Below are positions 20,123 to 26,876 of a stretch of 64,000 nucleotides of DNA, one piece after another. The stretch's first letter is position 1. Each line of letters starts with the position of its first letter. The stretch comes from Caulifigura coniformis (GTDB taxonomy: Bacteria > Planctomycetota > Planctomycetia > Planctomycetales > Planctomycetaceae): NCBI RefSeq assembly GCF_007745175.1, contig NZ_CP036271.1, positions 2,495,227 through 2,559,226 of the forward strand, written 5' to 3'. A program made the translations under genes and the position numbers. The notes below the pieces were generated by a model that ran no database searches, was not told where the DNA came from, and saw nothing but the letters and a program-made list of their open reading frames with translations.

Positions 20123-20141
20123 TCGACGCTGCCAGCGTCGA
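20123..20141. repeat. TCGACGCT-GCC-AGCGTCGA hairpin
   Basis: An 8-bp perfect stem with a GCC loop, the second copy of the hairpin found at 11190-11206. Both copies sit just after a plus-strand gene and before a convergent minus-strand gene. Confidence 0.7.
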
Positions 20142-20158
20142 ACCTCCGACACAAAAAC

Positions 20159-20190
20159 AGACAAGCCCGCGCACCCGCGCGGGCTTGTCT
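20159..20190. terminator. Strong bidirectional terminator hairpin
   Basis: AGACAAGCCCGCGC (20159-20172) pairs perfectly with GCGCGGGCTTGTCT (20177-20190) around ACCC. It is preceded by ACAAAAAC and followed by GCGTTTC, so each direction has some A/T-rich flank. It separates two convergent genes. Confidence 0.85.
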
Positions 20191-20217
20191 GCGTTTCAAC
20201 GCGAATCGGAAGCTCGA

Positions 20218-21666
20218 TCAGGCGCTCTTCGCCGGAATCGGGTCGCCTGCCGGAGCCGCCTCTTCAGCAGCCGGAGCATCCTTCTTCTGCGGAACCGAAC
20301 CCTCTTCCATCGGCTTCAGCGAAGGAAGGTCGCCACCGGCCGGAGTTTCCGGAACCGGGCGGGCCGTGCTCTGCTCGTAGGTGCTGGTGGGCGAGCCACC
20401 CGCCGGCGAGGTCTGCTCCGGAATGCCGTTCTGGGGAGTCTCCGAGCCGGACGGTCCGCAGTTGTTGCAGACCTGTCCGCCGCACTCCTGCACCGGCACC
20501 ATCCGGCACACTTCGTAAGCCACCTGCCGCGGGGTGCACTTGGCAACCATGCGGGTGTAGGTCACCGGTTCCTGGCGGGTGACGCACTTCGCAACCTTGC
20601 GGGTCACCTGGAAAGGCACCTGCTTCGCGACACAGTACGGGACTTTCTGGGTCTGGACTTCCGTCACCATCTGGCACGTATGGACCGGCACCTTGCGGGT
20701 CATCTGCTCGGTCACCATCCGGCACACCTGGTAAGGAATCCGCTGCGTCACCGTGCGGCACGTCATCCGGCAGACGCGATGCGGAATCGTCTCCGTCACC
20801 TGGCGGGCGACCGTCCGGCACACCTGCACCGGGCAGTTCTCCACGATCTGCTGCGGCACAACCCGACACACCTGCACCGGGCAGCTCTGACGAACCACCT
20901 GCGGCTGGTAGGTGGTGCAGGGAATCTGCTGGGCGACGATCTGCGGACACCACTGCCGACGACAGGTCGTGAAGCCCGGAGCCTGCACCATGCACATCCG
21001 CGGCACGCCGCAGGCGTCGATCGTGCAACGCGGCACCATCGGGCCCGGGTGGTAATACTGCTGCTGCACCCACCGACCGCAGTCGCGCTGCACCGTGCGG
21101 TACGTCGTCACCGGCTGCATCACGGTGTAGCAACGCTCCTGGTTGATCGTTTCCGTCACCTGGCGGTAAACGGTCCGGCACACCTGGCGATTGATCGTTT
21201 CCGTCACCGGCTCATACACCGTCCGGCACACCTGCTGGTTGACCGTCTCCCACACCGGCTCCTGCACCTGGTAGTTGCATTCGCGGTACTGCGTTTCGGT
21301 CACCGGCCGCTGGACGCAATACGTCTCATCGCGGTAGGTCGTCTGCGTCACCGGACGGCACGTCTGGTACTGCACGTCGCGGTACGCCGTCTCGTACTCC
21401 GTCCGGTAGCACGTCTCGGCCACATCTTCGTACACGGTGTCAGCCACCGTCTTCATGCACGTCACCTGCTCGGGGACATAGCACGTTTCATACACCGTGC
21501 GGTACTGGGTTTCCCGCTCGATCTTGCACGCGGTGTAGCACGCCGTCGGCTGACACGATGTCACCGGACAGCAGCTGTAATTGGCCGCGCCGCAACAATA
21601 TGCGGCCTGGGCCTGGGAAGCGGCTGAGCAGACCAATGCTGCAGCCAGTGCGAGTACGCGATTCAT
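20218..21666 (-). CDS. Cysteine-rich YTV-type cell-surface repeat protein
   Basis: The 482-residue protein has a signal peptide (MNRVLALAAALVCSAASQAQA, then AYCCGAA). The body consists of more than 20 short units built around V-C-R-x-V or Y-x-T-V-Y-E-T-C patterns, such as TVYEPVTETINRQVCR and CPVQVCRVVPQQ, with a Cys roughly every 8-15 residues. This matches the Cys- and Tyr-rich YTV protein class described from detergent-insoluble planctomycete cell envelopes, where disulfide cross-linking is proposed. The last 90 residues are Pro/Ser/Glu-rich. AGGAGA precedes ATG 21666. The gene is isolated, with a terminator downstream and a 448-base gap upstream. Confidence 0.85.
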   Translation of the reverse strand: MNRVLALAAALVCSAASQAQAAYCCGAANYSCCPVTSCQPTACYTACKIERETQYRTVYETCYVPEQVTCMKTVADTVYEDVAETCYRTEYETAYRDVQYQTCRPVTQTTYRDETYCVQRPVTETQYRECNYQVQEPVWETVNQQVCRTVYEPVTETINRQVCRTVYRQVTETINQERCYTVMQPVTTYRTVQRDCGRWVQQQYYHPGPMVPRCTIDACGVPRMCMVQAPGFTTCRRQWCPQIVAQQIPCTTYQPQVVRQSCPVQVCRVVPQQIVENCPVQVCRTVARQVTETIPHRVCRMTCRTVTQRIPYQVCRMVTEQMTRKVPVHTCQMVTEVQTQKVPYCVAKQVPFQVTRKVAKCVTRQEPVTYTRMVAKCTPRQVAYEVCRMVPVQECGGQVCNNCGPSGSETPQNGIPEQTSPAGGSPTSTYEQSTARPVPETPAGGDLPSLKPMEEGSVPQKKDAPAAEEAAPAGDPIPAKSA

Positions 21667-22114
21667 CGAAAAGTCTCCTGAGACCAGGTGCCTCAATGCG
21701 GCTACTTCGTGCGCGTCCCGTCGCAGTCAGCTCGTGAGAGATGATCCTGCCACGGAAGTCCGCGCCATTCAAATCAAAACGGACGGTGAATCCGGAAAAA
21801 CCGCTCCGTCGCCACGATGGCGCCCGGCACATCCTTCTGAGACACCCCAAGTGGCAACCCCGACGCAAATTCGCAGGTCACCGCATTCAACCTAGCGTGG
21901 CGATGCGACGACGCGGCCCGTGTCAAACTCGGAAGCGATTTGCAGGCGTTGATTTCCGGCAGCATCTCGCAGGGCCGGCAGAGTTTTCCCAGACCTCGGC
22001 CATACATCCGTTGCAGAGCGCATCCTTGCCATGCGCGACACCGCACGTTGAACTTTCCTTCACGGGTCGGCCAGTTGGACTCAAGTCCACGCTCGTTCGT
22101 CGCACTGAGGAACC
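21667..22114. other. Divergent gap between surface-protein and LRR genes
   Basis: 448 bases without a gene I can support. Short open frames exist on the minus strand but have no recognisable motif or plausible start. It presumably contains the promoter of the surface-protein gene and that of the LRR gene. Confidence 0.4.
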
Positions 22115-22861
22115 ATGTCGGATTTCGCCCTCGAAGTCATTCTCTACGCCGGACTCCTGCTGGCGGCACTCGGCATCGTCTGGCTGCTCGTCACGGCCTT
22201 TCGCCGGAGCGCGAAACGCGGACTGGCCGTCACGCTCATTCCTCCGCTCGCCCTCTGGCACGTCTGGAACGCCTGGCCGAAAACCCGCGGCCCGGCCCTG
22301 CTCACCGTGATCGGACTCTCGGCCGCGCTCTTCCCCATGGCTTACACACGGTTGAAACCGATCGATCTTGGAGAACGAGTCCGGATCGTCGACGGTGAAA
22401 AGCACGTCACCCTCACCGGCTGGGATCGTCCGAACTACGCCGCGATCGCGCAGCATCCCGATTGCGTCGTCCTGCAGATGGCCAATCCCGACGTCGATGA
22501 CAAGGCGCTCCACCACGTTGCGAAACTCGAGTCACTGAAAGAACTCGATCTCGATGGAACCGCGATTTCTGATCGCGGACTCAAAGACCTGTCGTCCCTT
22601 GTGAAGCTGGAACGGCTGCGCATCTCACGCACGAAGATCAGCGACACCGGCTTTCGGGAGTCCATCGCGACGCTCCCGGCCCTGAAACAGCTCTGGTGCC
22701 CGGAAACGGAGATCTCGAAGGCGGCGCTCAATGAATGGAAGGCCGCCGGAGAAGGGCGAAGGTTCATCGGTGGCCGCGATGCCGCTCCCGCTGTGGACGC
22801 GTCGGCCCCAACTCCGGACGCCTCGAGTCCCCCCGCAGAAGCCACCAGTTCGAGTATGTGA
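22115..22861 (+). CDS. Membrane-anchored leucine-rich-repeat protein
   Basis: The 248-residue product begins with two hydrophobic helices (LEVILYAGLLLAALGIVWLL and ALLTVIGLSAALFPM). The external part holds about three LRR units: LESLKELDLDGTAISDRGLKDL, LVKLERLRISRTKISDTGF and LPALKQLWCPETEIS. The tail is Ala/Pro/Ser-rich. LRR arrays normally bind proteins; the partner is unknown. GAGG precedes the ATG. The lipase gene follows after 36 bases on the same strand, so the two are likely co-transcribed. Confidence 0.75.
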   Translation: MSDFALEVILYAGLLLAALGIVWLLVTAFRRSAKRGLAVTLIPPLALWHVWNAWPKTRGPALLTVIGLSAALFPMAYTRLKPIDLGERVRIVDGEKHVTLTGWDRPNYAAIAQHPDCVVLQMANPDVDDKALHHVAKLESLKELDLDGTAISDRGLKDLSSLVKLERLRISRTKISDTGFRESIATLPALKQLWCPETEISKAALNEWKAAGEGRRFIGGRDAAPAVDASAPTPDASSPPAEATSSSM

Positions 22862-22897
22862 CGCGACCCTCCGACCCGCACTCACGGACATCCTCCC

Positions 22898-23758
22898 ATG
22901 CCTCTGACCCTCGACGTCTCCGCCACGACGAAAACCAAGGGCAACGCCGCCTGGTTCGCCACCGCCTGCGACCTCGCCTATCTCCCCGAAACCGAAGGCG
23001 TCCCGAAATTCAGGGAACTGCTCAACGTCGATGCGAAGCTCGTGAGCGTCGACAACACCCAGTGCTATGTGTGCACATCTCCCACGGCCATCGTCTGCGC
23101 CTTCCGCGGATCGGAATGTCCGAACTCGCTCGATGGATTCAAGGACTGGCTCCTGACCAACGCCCGTAACTTCCTCGTCTTGCCGGAGGGCAGGGCAGGG
23201 ACCGACTTCGCCGCCGCAGGCGTCGGCGCGCGATTCCACCGCGGCTTCATCGAAGCGCTCGGCGAAATCTGGGATCCCTTCTTCAAGGCCGTCGATGCGG
23301 AGTTCAGCAAACAGGAACGACCTGTCTTCGTCACGGGCCACAGCCTCGGCGGCGGACTCGCCGTCCTCGCCGCCTGGCGGCTCCAGCGCCAGATGATCCC
23401 TGTCCAGCAGGTCTACACCTTCGGCGCGCCGATGACCGGCAACACTGCCGCCGCCGAAGCCTTCGCGAAAGAGTTTCCCAACCGAATCTACCGCTTTGTC
23501 GACTATCGCGACATGGTCCCGAAACTCCCGACCGTCAGCCTCCTGAGCAACGAGTACGGACACTGCCTGACCGAAGTCCTCCTCGGAGACGATGCGGCCG
23601 CAGACGGCGCGCAGGGAACTCTCGGCTCGATCGCCTCCCGGACTACCGACCAGGTCCTGTCACTCACGATCATGGACGAAATCTGGAACCACCTGCAGTC
23701 CGGCATCTCGGCCCACCTGATGGGCAGCTATCTCAAGGAGATCGACTCGCAGGCCTGA
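22898..23758 (+). CDS. Lipase class 3 family protein
   Basis: The 286-residue product has the alpha/beta-hydrolase fold of class 3 lipases. The nucleophile is Ser149 in VTGHSLGGGLA. Likely partners are Asp205 in VDYRDMVPKLP and His222 in EYGHCLTEV. VYTFGAPMTGN, the segment after the nucleophile strand, is typical of the family. AWFATACDLAYLPETEG at the start resembles other planctomycete members. No signal peptide is visible, so it may act in the cytoplasm on acylglycerols or other esters; the natural substrate is unknown. Confidence 0.9.
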   Translation: MPLTLDVSATTKTKGNAAWFATACDLAYLPETEGVPKFRELLNVDAKLVSVDNTQCYVCTSPTAIVCAFRGSECPNSLDGFKDWLLTNARNFLVLPEGRAGTDFAAAGVGARFHRGFIEALGEIWDPFFKAVDAEFSKQERPVFVTGHSLGGGLAVLAAWRLQRQMIPVQQVYTFGAPMTGNTAAAEAFAKEFPNRIYRFVDYRDMVPKLPTVSLLSNEYGHCLTEVLLGDDAAADGAQGTLGSIASRTTDQVLSLTIMDEIWNHLQSGISAHLMGSYLKEIDSQA

Positions 23759-24240
23759 CGCGGTCGTCATCTCGCTCCACTTTGCGCGCAACTCCCCGCG
23801 TAGGGTGGAGGAAACATGAATCCGATCGCCGCAGACACCGTCACACGCCAAACCGTCGCCGGCCAGCGTACTCCCGCGTTCCAGGCCTCTAGCCCGAGGC
23901 GCAACGCCGTTGGACCTTGCGGGCGCCACGTGGCGCCCGCATGGGCCGCGCGCATCCCAGTCCGGAATCACCCGGGGAGGAAGGGCAACAACAACGCACC
24001 GCCCCCCGACCCCGTCATCCTTGGGGTCCATGGAATCCTTGCCCCGGAAACGCAGGTTTGACGACGATCCCGATGGGCAAGAACCCCGCATTCCCGGTGA
24101 ATCCACATCGCCGGGTCGTCGAGCCGGAACTTGCCTGTACAATGGGTCGACCGCGTCACAACACGGGGTCCGCACCCCATCCGCCTCGGAGAATCGTCCT
24201 CCGGGCATCTTCTTCCTTCGCCAGTCACCCTCGTCCGCCG
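23759..24240. other. Long gap between lipase and SufT-like genes
   Basis: 482 bases with no convincing gene. It contains a 22-bp perfect palindrome at 23919-23940 and, just before it, a CTAGCCCGAGGCGCAACGCC stretch that looks like part of a dispersed repeat. A promoter for the SufT-like/murD cluster is expected in the downstream part but is not obvious. Confidence 0.5.
23919..23940. repeat. 22-bp perfect palindrome centred on CCACGTGG
   Basis: GCGGGCGCCAC is followed directly by its reverse complement GTGGCGCCCGC. With no loop it would form a cruciform in DNA or a dimer-binding site rather than an efficient RNA hairpin. It is in the 482-base gene-free gap. Confidence 0.75.
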
Positions 24241-24651
24241 ATGTCGTCCGACCTTCCCACGCTGCCCGACGTCCCGTGCCCCGTTCCCGCCACCCCGGAA
24301 CCGGCCGCGGCCGCTGAGGCGCCCGCCGAACCGAAAACCTACGACGGCCCGCCGCCCGACGAAACGGCCATGATCGAGGCGCTCAAGGAAGTCATCGACC
24401 CCGAACTGATGATCAACATCGTCGACCTCGGCCTGGTCTACACCATCACGCTCGATGAGCGCCAGGTGCACGTCGACATGACCCTCACCAGCCCCGCCTG
24501 CCCGGCCGGACCGCAGATCGTCCAGCAGTCCAAGATGGCGCTCGAACGACTCGGCGGCATCGAGAAGGCGAATATCCGGCTCGTCATGAGCCCCCCCTGG
24601 TCCCCCGCGCGGATGACCGACGAAGCCCGCGACATCCTCGGCATCTTCTGA
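24241..24651 (+). CDS. DUF59/MIP18 family protein, SufT-like
   Basis: The 136-residue protein has a Pro/Ala-rich N-terminus of about 40 residues and then a MIP18/DUF59 domain: MIEALKEVIDPELMINIVDLGLVYTI, VDMTLTSPACPAGPQI with the conserved Cys, and VMSPPWSPARMTDEARDILGIF. SufT-type proteins assist maturation of iron-sulfur proteins in the cytoplasm. It starts a compact cluster with an unknown gene 15 bases downstream and murD beyond. No suf genes are adjacent, so a PaaD-like or generic iron-sulfur role remains possible. Confidence 0.88.
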   Translation: MSSDLPTLPDVPCPVPATPEPAAAAEAPAEPKTYDGPPPDETAMIEALKEVIDPELMINIVDLGLVYTITLDERQVHVDMTLTSPACPAGPQIVQQSKMALERLGGIEKANIRLVMSPPWSPARMTDEARDILGIF

Positions 24652-24666
24652 AAGCGGGCATCCTGA

Positions 24667-25086
24667 ATGTACGTCCCTGACCTCACGCCCTACGCGGAAT
24701 ACGACCGGCCCAACCACCGCATCTTCCACGTCGGCTGGATCGAAAAAAACGAGCCCTTCGAGACCGAGGAACCGCCTGAAGGCGTCATCGAAATGCTGAA
24801 GCGGCAGCTGCCGTTTCGAGTCCTCCGCACCCGCGGCTGGTTCAAGTGCCGTATGTGCCGCCGCGGAGAATACCTGCAGTTGGACGAGTACAAACAGACG
24901 CTGGGCGGCGCGGAGATCTGGATCGAAAATGGTCAGGTCACCTACGCCTGCCCGGACATGATCATCCACTACATCGAAGACCATCACTACAAGCCCCCGG
25001 CCGCGTTCTACACGGCCCTCAAGATCGTCGACAGAAAAGGCCGGCGGCCCAAGGTTCCGAAAAAGAACTCGGACCTGACGTCGTGA
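24667..25086 (+). CDS. Conserved-looking protein between SufT-like and murD genes, unknown
   Basis: The 139-residue protein is unrecognised. It begins MYVPDLTPYAEYDRPNHRIF and has a Cys pair in WFKCRMCRRGEYLQL, a further Cys in TYACPDMIIHYIEDHHY, and a basic C-terminus. A zinc or iron-sulfur site is conceivable from the Cys/His content but is not established. The stop overlaps the murD GTG start in GTGA at 25083-25086, so translation is probably coupled. Its place between an iron-sulfur-assembly-type gene and a cell-wall gene gives no firm function. Confidence 0.78.
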   Translation: MYVPDLTPYAEYDRPNHRIFHVGWIEKNEPFETEEPPEGVIEMLKRQLPFRVLRTRGWFKCRMCRRGEYLQLDEYKQTLGGAEIWIENGQVTYACPDMIIHYIEDHHYKPPAAFYTALKIVDRKGRRPKVPKKNSDLTS

Positions 25087-26573
25087 GCCCCCCGTCGAGC
25101 CCTTCGCCGCGCGACCTTCGCGGACGCCGCGTGACCGTGATGGGCCTCGGCGCCTTCGGCGGCGGAGAAGGGGTCGTCCGCTTCCTCTGTGAACGCGGAG
25201 CGCGCGTCACCGTCACTGACCTCAAATCCGAGGTCGACCTCGCCGCGACGCTGGCGAGGCTTGATGGCTGTCCCATCGAGTCGCTCCACCTCGGCGGACA
25301 TCGGGAAGAAGACTTTCGCGATGCCGACCTCGTCGTCGTGAATCCCGCAGTCCCGCGACCCAACCGCTTCCTCGAAATGGCCAGCGCGGCGGGCGTGGAA
25401 CTGACCAGCGAGATGAACCTGTTCATCGAGCACAACCGGGCCGCGGTCGCTGCGGTGACCGGGAGTATCGGCAAGTCCACGACGACGGCGCTCCTCGAAC
25501 GCATGCTCGCCGCCGCCGGCATGACAACCCGGCTCGGAGGAAACATTGGTCGCAGTCTCCTCTCCGAAGTCGAGGAGATTCGCCCGCAGGACCTCGTCGT
25601 CCTCGAACTGAGCAGCTTCCAGCTCGCCGACCTCGACCGGATCCGGTTTCGGCCGGACGTCGCCGTCGTGACGAACCTTCGCCCCAATCATCTCGACTGG
25701 CATCGCGACCTCGACGACTACCGCTGTGCCAAGCAGACAGTCCTGCGCTGGCAGCGGGTCGACGATCTTGCGGTCCTGAACGCGGACGACGCCGACGTGT
25801 CGCGCTGGTCGACGCGGGGAGCGGTCCACTGGTTCGGAACTCATCAGGTCGCCGCCGAACTGCCGGCGGAAGATTTCGCGGAAGACGACTTCGACGTCGA
25901 GTCCCCCCTCCCATCGGACTCCGAGCCGGCGCGCGAAGGCTGCTTCGTCCACGACATGACGCTCGTCACGTCGCGGTTCTCAATCGATCTTCGGGACGGC
26001 TTCGCGCTGCCAGGCCGGCATCACGCGCGGAACGCCGCCGCCGCCTGCGCCGCGGCAATGGCAATGGGCGCCGGCGACACGGCGATCCGCGCGGCCCTGC
26101 GCGATTTCCAGGGACTGCCGCACCGGCTTCAGCCCTTGGGAACCTTTCACGGCCGACGCTTCTTCGACGACAGCAAAGCCACGACCCCCGAAGCGGCGAT
26201 GGCCGCGCTGGAGGCGTTCGAAGAACCCGTCGTGCTGCTCGCCGGCGGCTACGACAAACACGTCGACCTGGGCCCGTTCTCCGAGGCGATCGCGCACAAG
26301 GTGAAGTCGGTCGTGCTCATGGGACAAACCGCGTCCGAGCTCGAACGACGAATCCGCGAATGCCTGGAAACAGGGAAGGGGGGCCGACTGCGACGCGACA
26401 GAATTAACGTGGCGGCAGACTTCGACTCGGCCTGCGCCACGGCCTTCGCGGAGTCGTCCCCGGGGGACGCCGTTGTGCTTTCCCCGGGATGCGCAAGCTA
26501 CGGCTGGTTTAACAATTACGTGGAACGGGGAGAGGCGTTCGCGCAGGCCGTCTCCCGCTGGGCCGCTGGCTGA
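25083..26573 (+). CDS. murD: UDP-N-acetylmuramoyl-L-alanine:D-glutamate ligase
   Basis: MurD adds D-glutamate to UDP-MurNAc-L-Ala in cytoplasmic peptidoglycan precursor synthesis. The 496-residue protein has the N-terminal UDP-binding region (VTVMGLGAFGGGEGVVRF), an ATP loop TGSIGKSTTT at 126-135, TNLRPNHLDWHRDLDDY, DDSKATTPEAAMAALEAF, LAGGYDKHVDL and SPGCASYGWFNNYVERGEAF, all diagnostic. The ATP loop has Ile where most Mur ligases have Asn (usual GTNGKST). GTG 25083 is the best start, overlapping the previous stop. The gene indicates peptidoglycan synthesis in this organism. No other mur gene is adjacent. Confidence 0.95.
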   Translation: MSPPSSPSPRDLRGRRVTVMGLGAFGGGEGVVRFLCERGARVTVTDLKSEVDLAATLARLDGCPIESLHLGGHREEDFRDADLVVVNPAVPRPNRFLEMASAAGVELTSEMNLFIEHNRAAVAAVTGSIGKSTTTALLERMLAAAGMTTRLGGNIGRSLLSEVEEIRPQDLVVLELSSFQLADLDRIRFRPDVAVVTNLRPNHLDWHRDLDDYRCAKQTVLRWQRVDDLAVLNADDADVSRWSTRGAVHWFGTHQVAAELPAEDFAEDDFDVESPLPSDSEPAREGCFVHDMTLVTSRFSIDLRDGFALPGRHHARNAAAACAAAMAMGAGDTAIRAALRDFQGLPHRLQPLGTFHGRRFFDDSKATTPEAAMAALEAFEEPVVLLAGGYDKHVDLGPFSEAIAHKVKSVVLMGQTASELERRIRECLETGKGGRLRRDRINVAADFDSACATAFAESSPGDAVVLSPGCASYGWFNNYVERGEAFAQAVSRWAAG

Positions 26574-26876
26574 TGGCCGCGGGAGTCTGCCCATTGCCCC
26601 GTTTCCCCAATCGCGGAAGTGCGCAGCGGCGCGTCCCACTCTGCGCAATTCGGCCGGTTCCAGCTGTGCACGGCCGCATTTCCGCGTAAACTCAAAGGGT
26701 GTGGAAAGTTGCCGCGCAGCCGCCTGAAATGACCGTCTCTGCTCAACGGTCATTCGAGGAGCAGGTAGGCGATGGGCAGGACGCCAGCTTTGGCCAACTT
26801 CTGATCAACTCCTGCCTTCTGCATTGCCGGCCAGCCTGGCCGACAATGTCCCGCCTCAAGGACACGACATCGAACC
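26574..26876. other. Gap between murD and the PSD1-type gene
   Basis: 303 bases with no gene seen. It contains an inverted repeat at 26728-26754 and otherwise likely the promoter of the PSD1/DUF1501 pair. Confidence 0.4.
26728..26754. promoter_or_regulatory. 9-bp inverted repeat with 9-base spacer
   Basis: AATGACCGT (26728-26736) and ACGGTCATT (26746-26754) are perfect inverted repeats. The lower GC of the arms compared with the terminators of this window suits an operator, but a terminator for murD is also possible. Confidence 0.45.

Noticed and set aside
20260..21560. Recurrent CCGTCCGGCACACCTG-like DNA in the surface-protein gene as CRISPR or regulatory repeats
   Set aside because: They encode the repeated VCRTV peptide pattern; spacing follows codons.
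20035..21627. 530-residue open frame on the plus strand
   Set aside because: Antisense to the YTV-type surface gene; the His/Arg/Leu-rich product mirrors the repeat DNA and lacks a plausible start.
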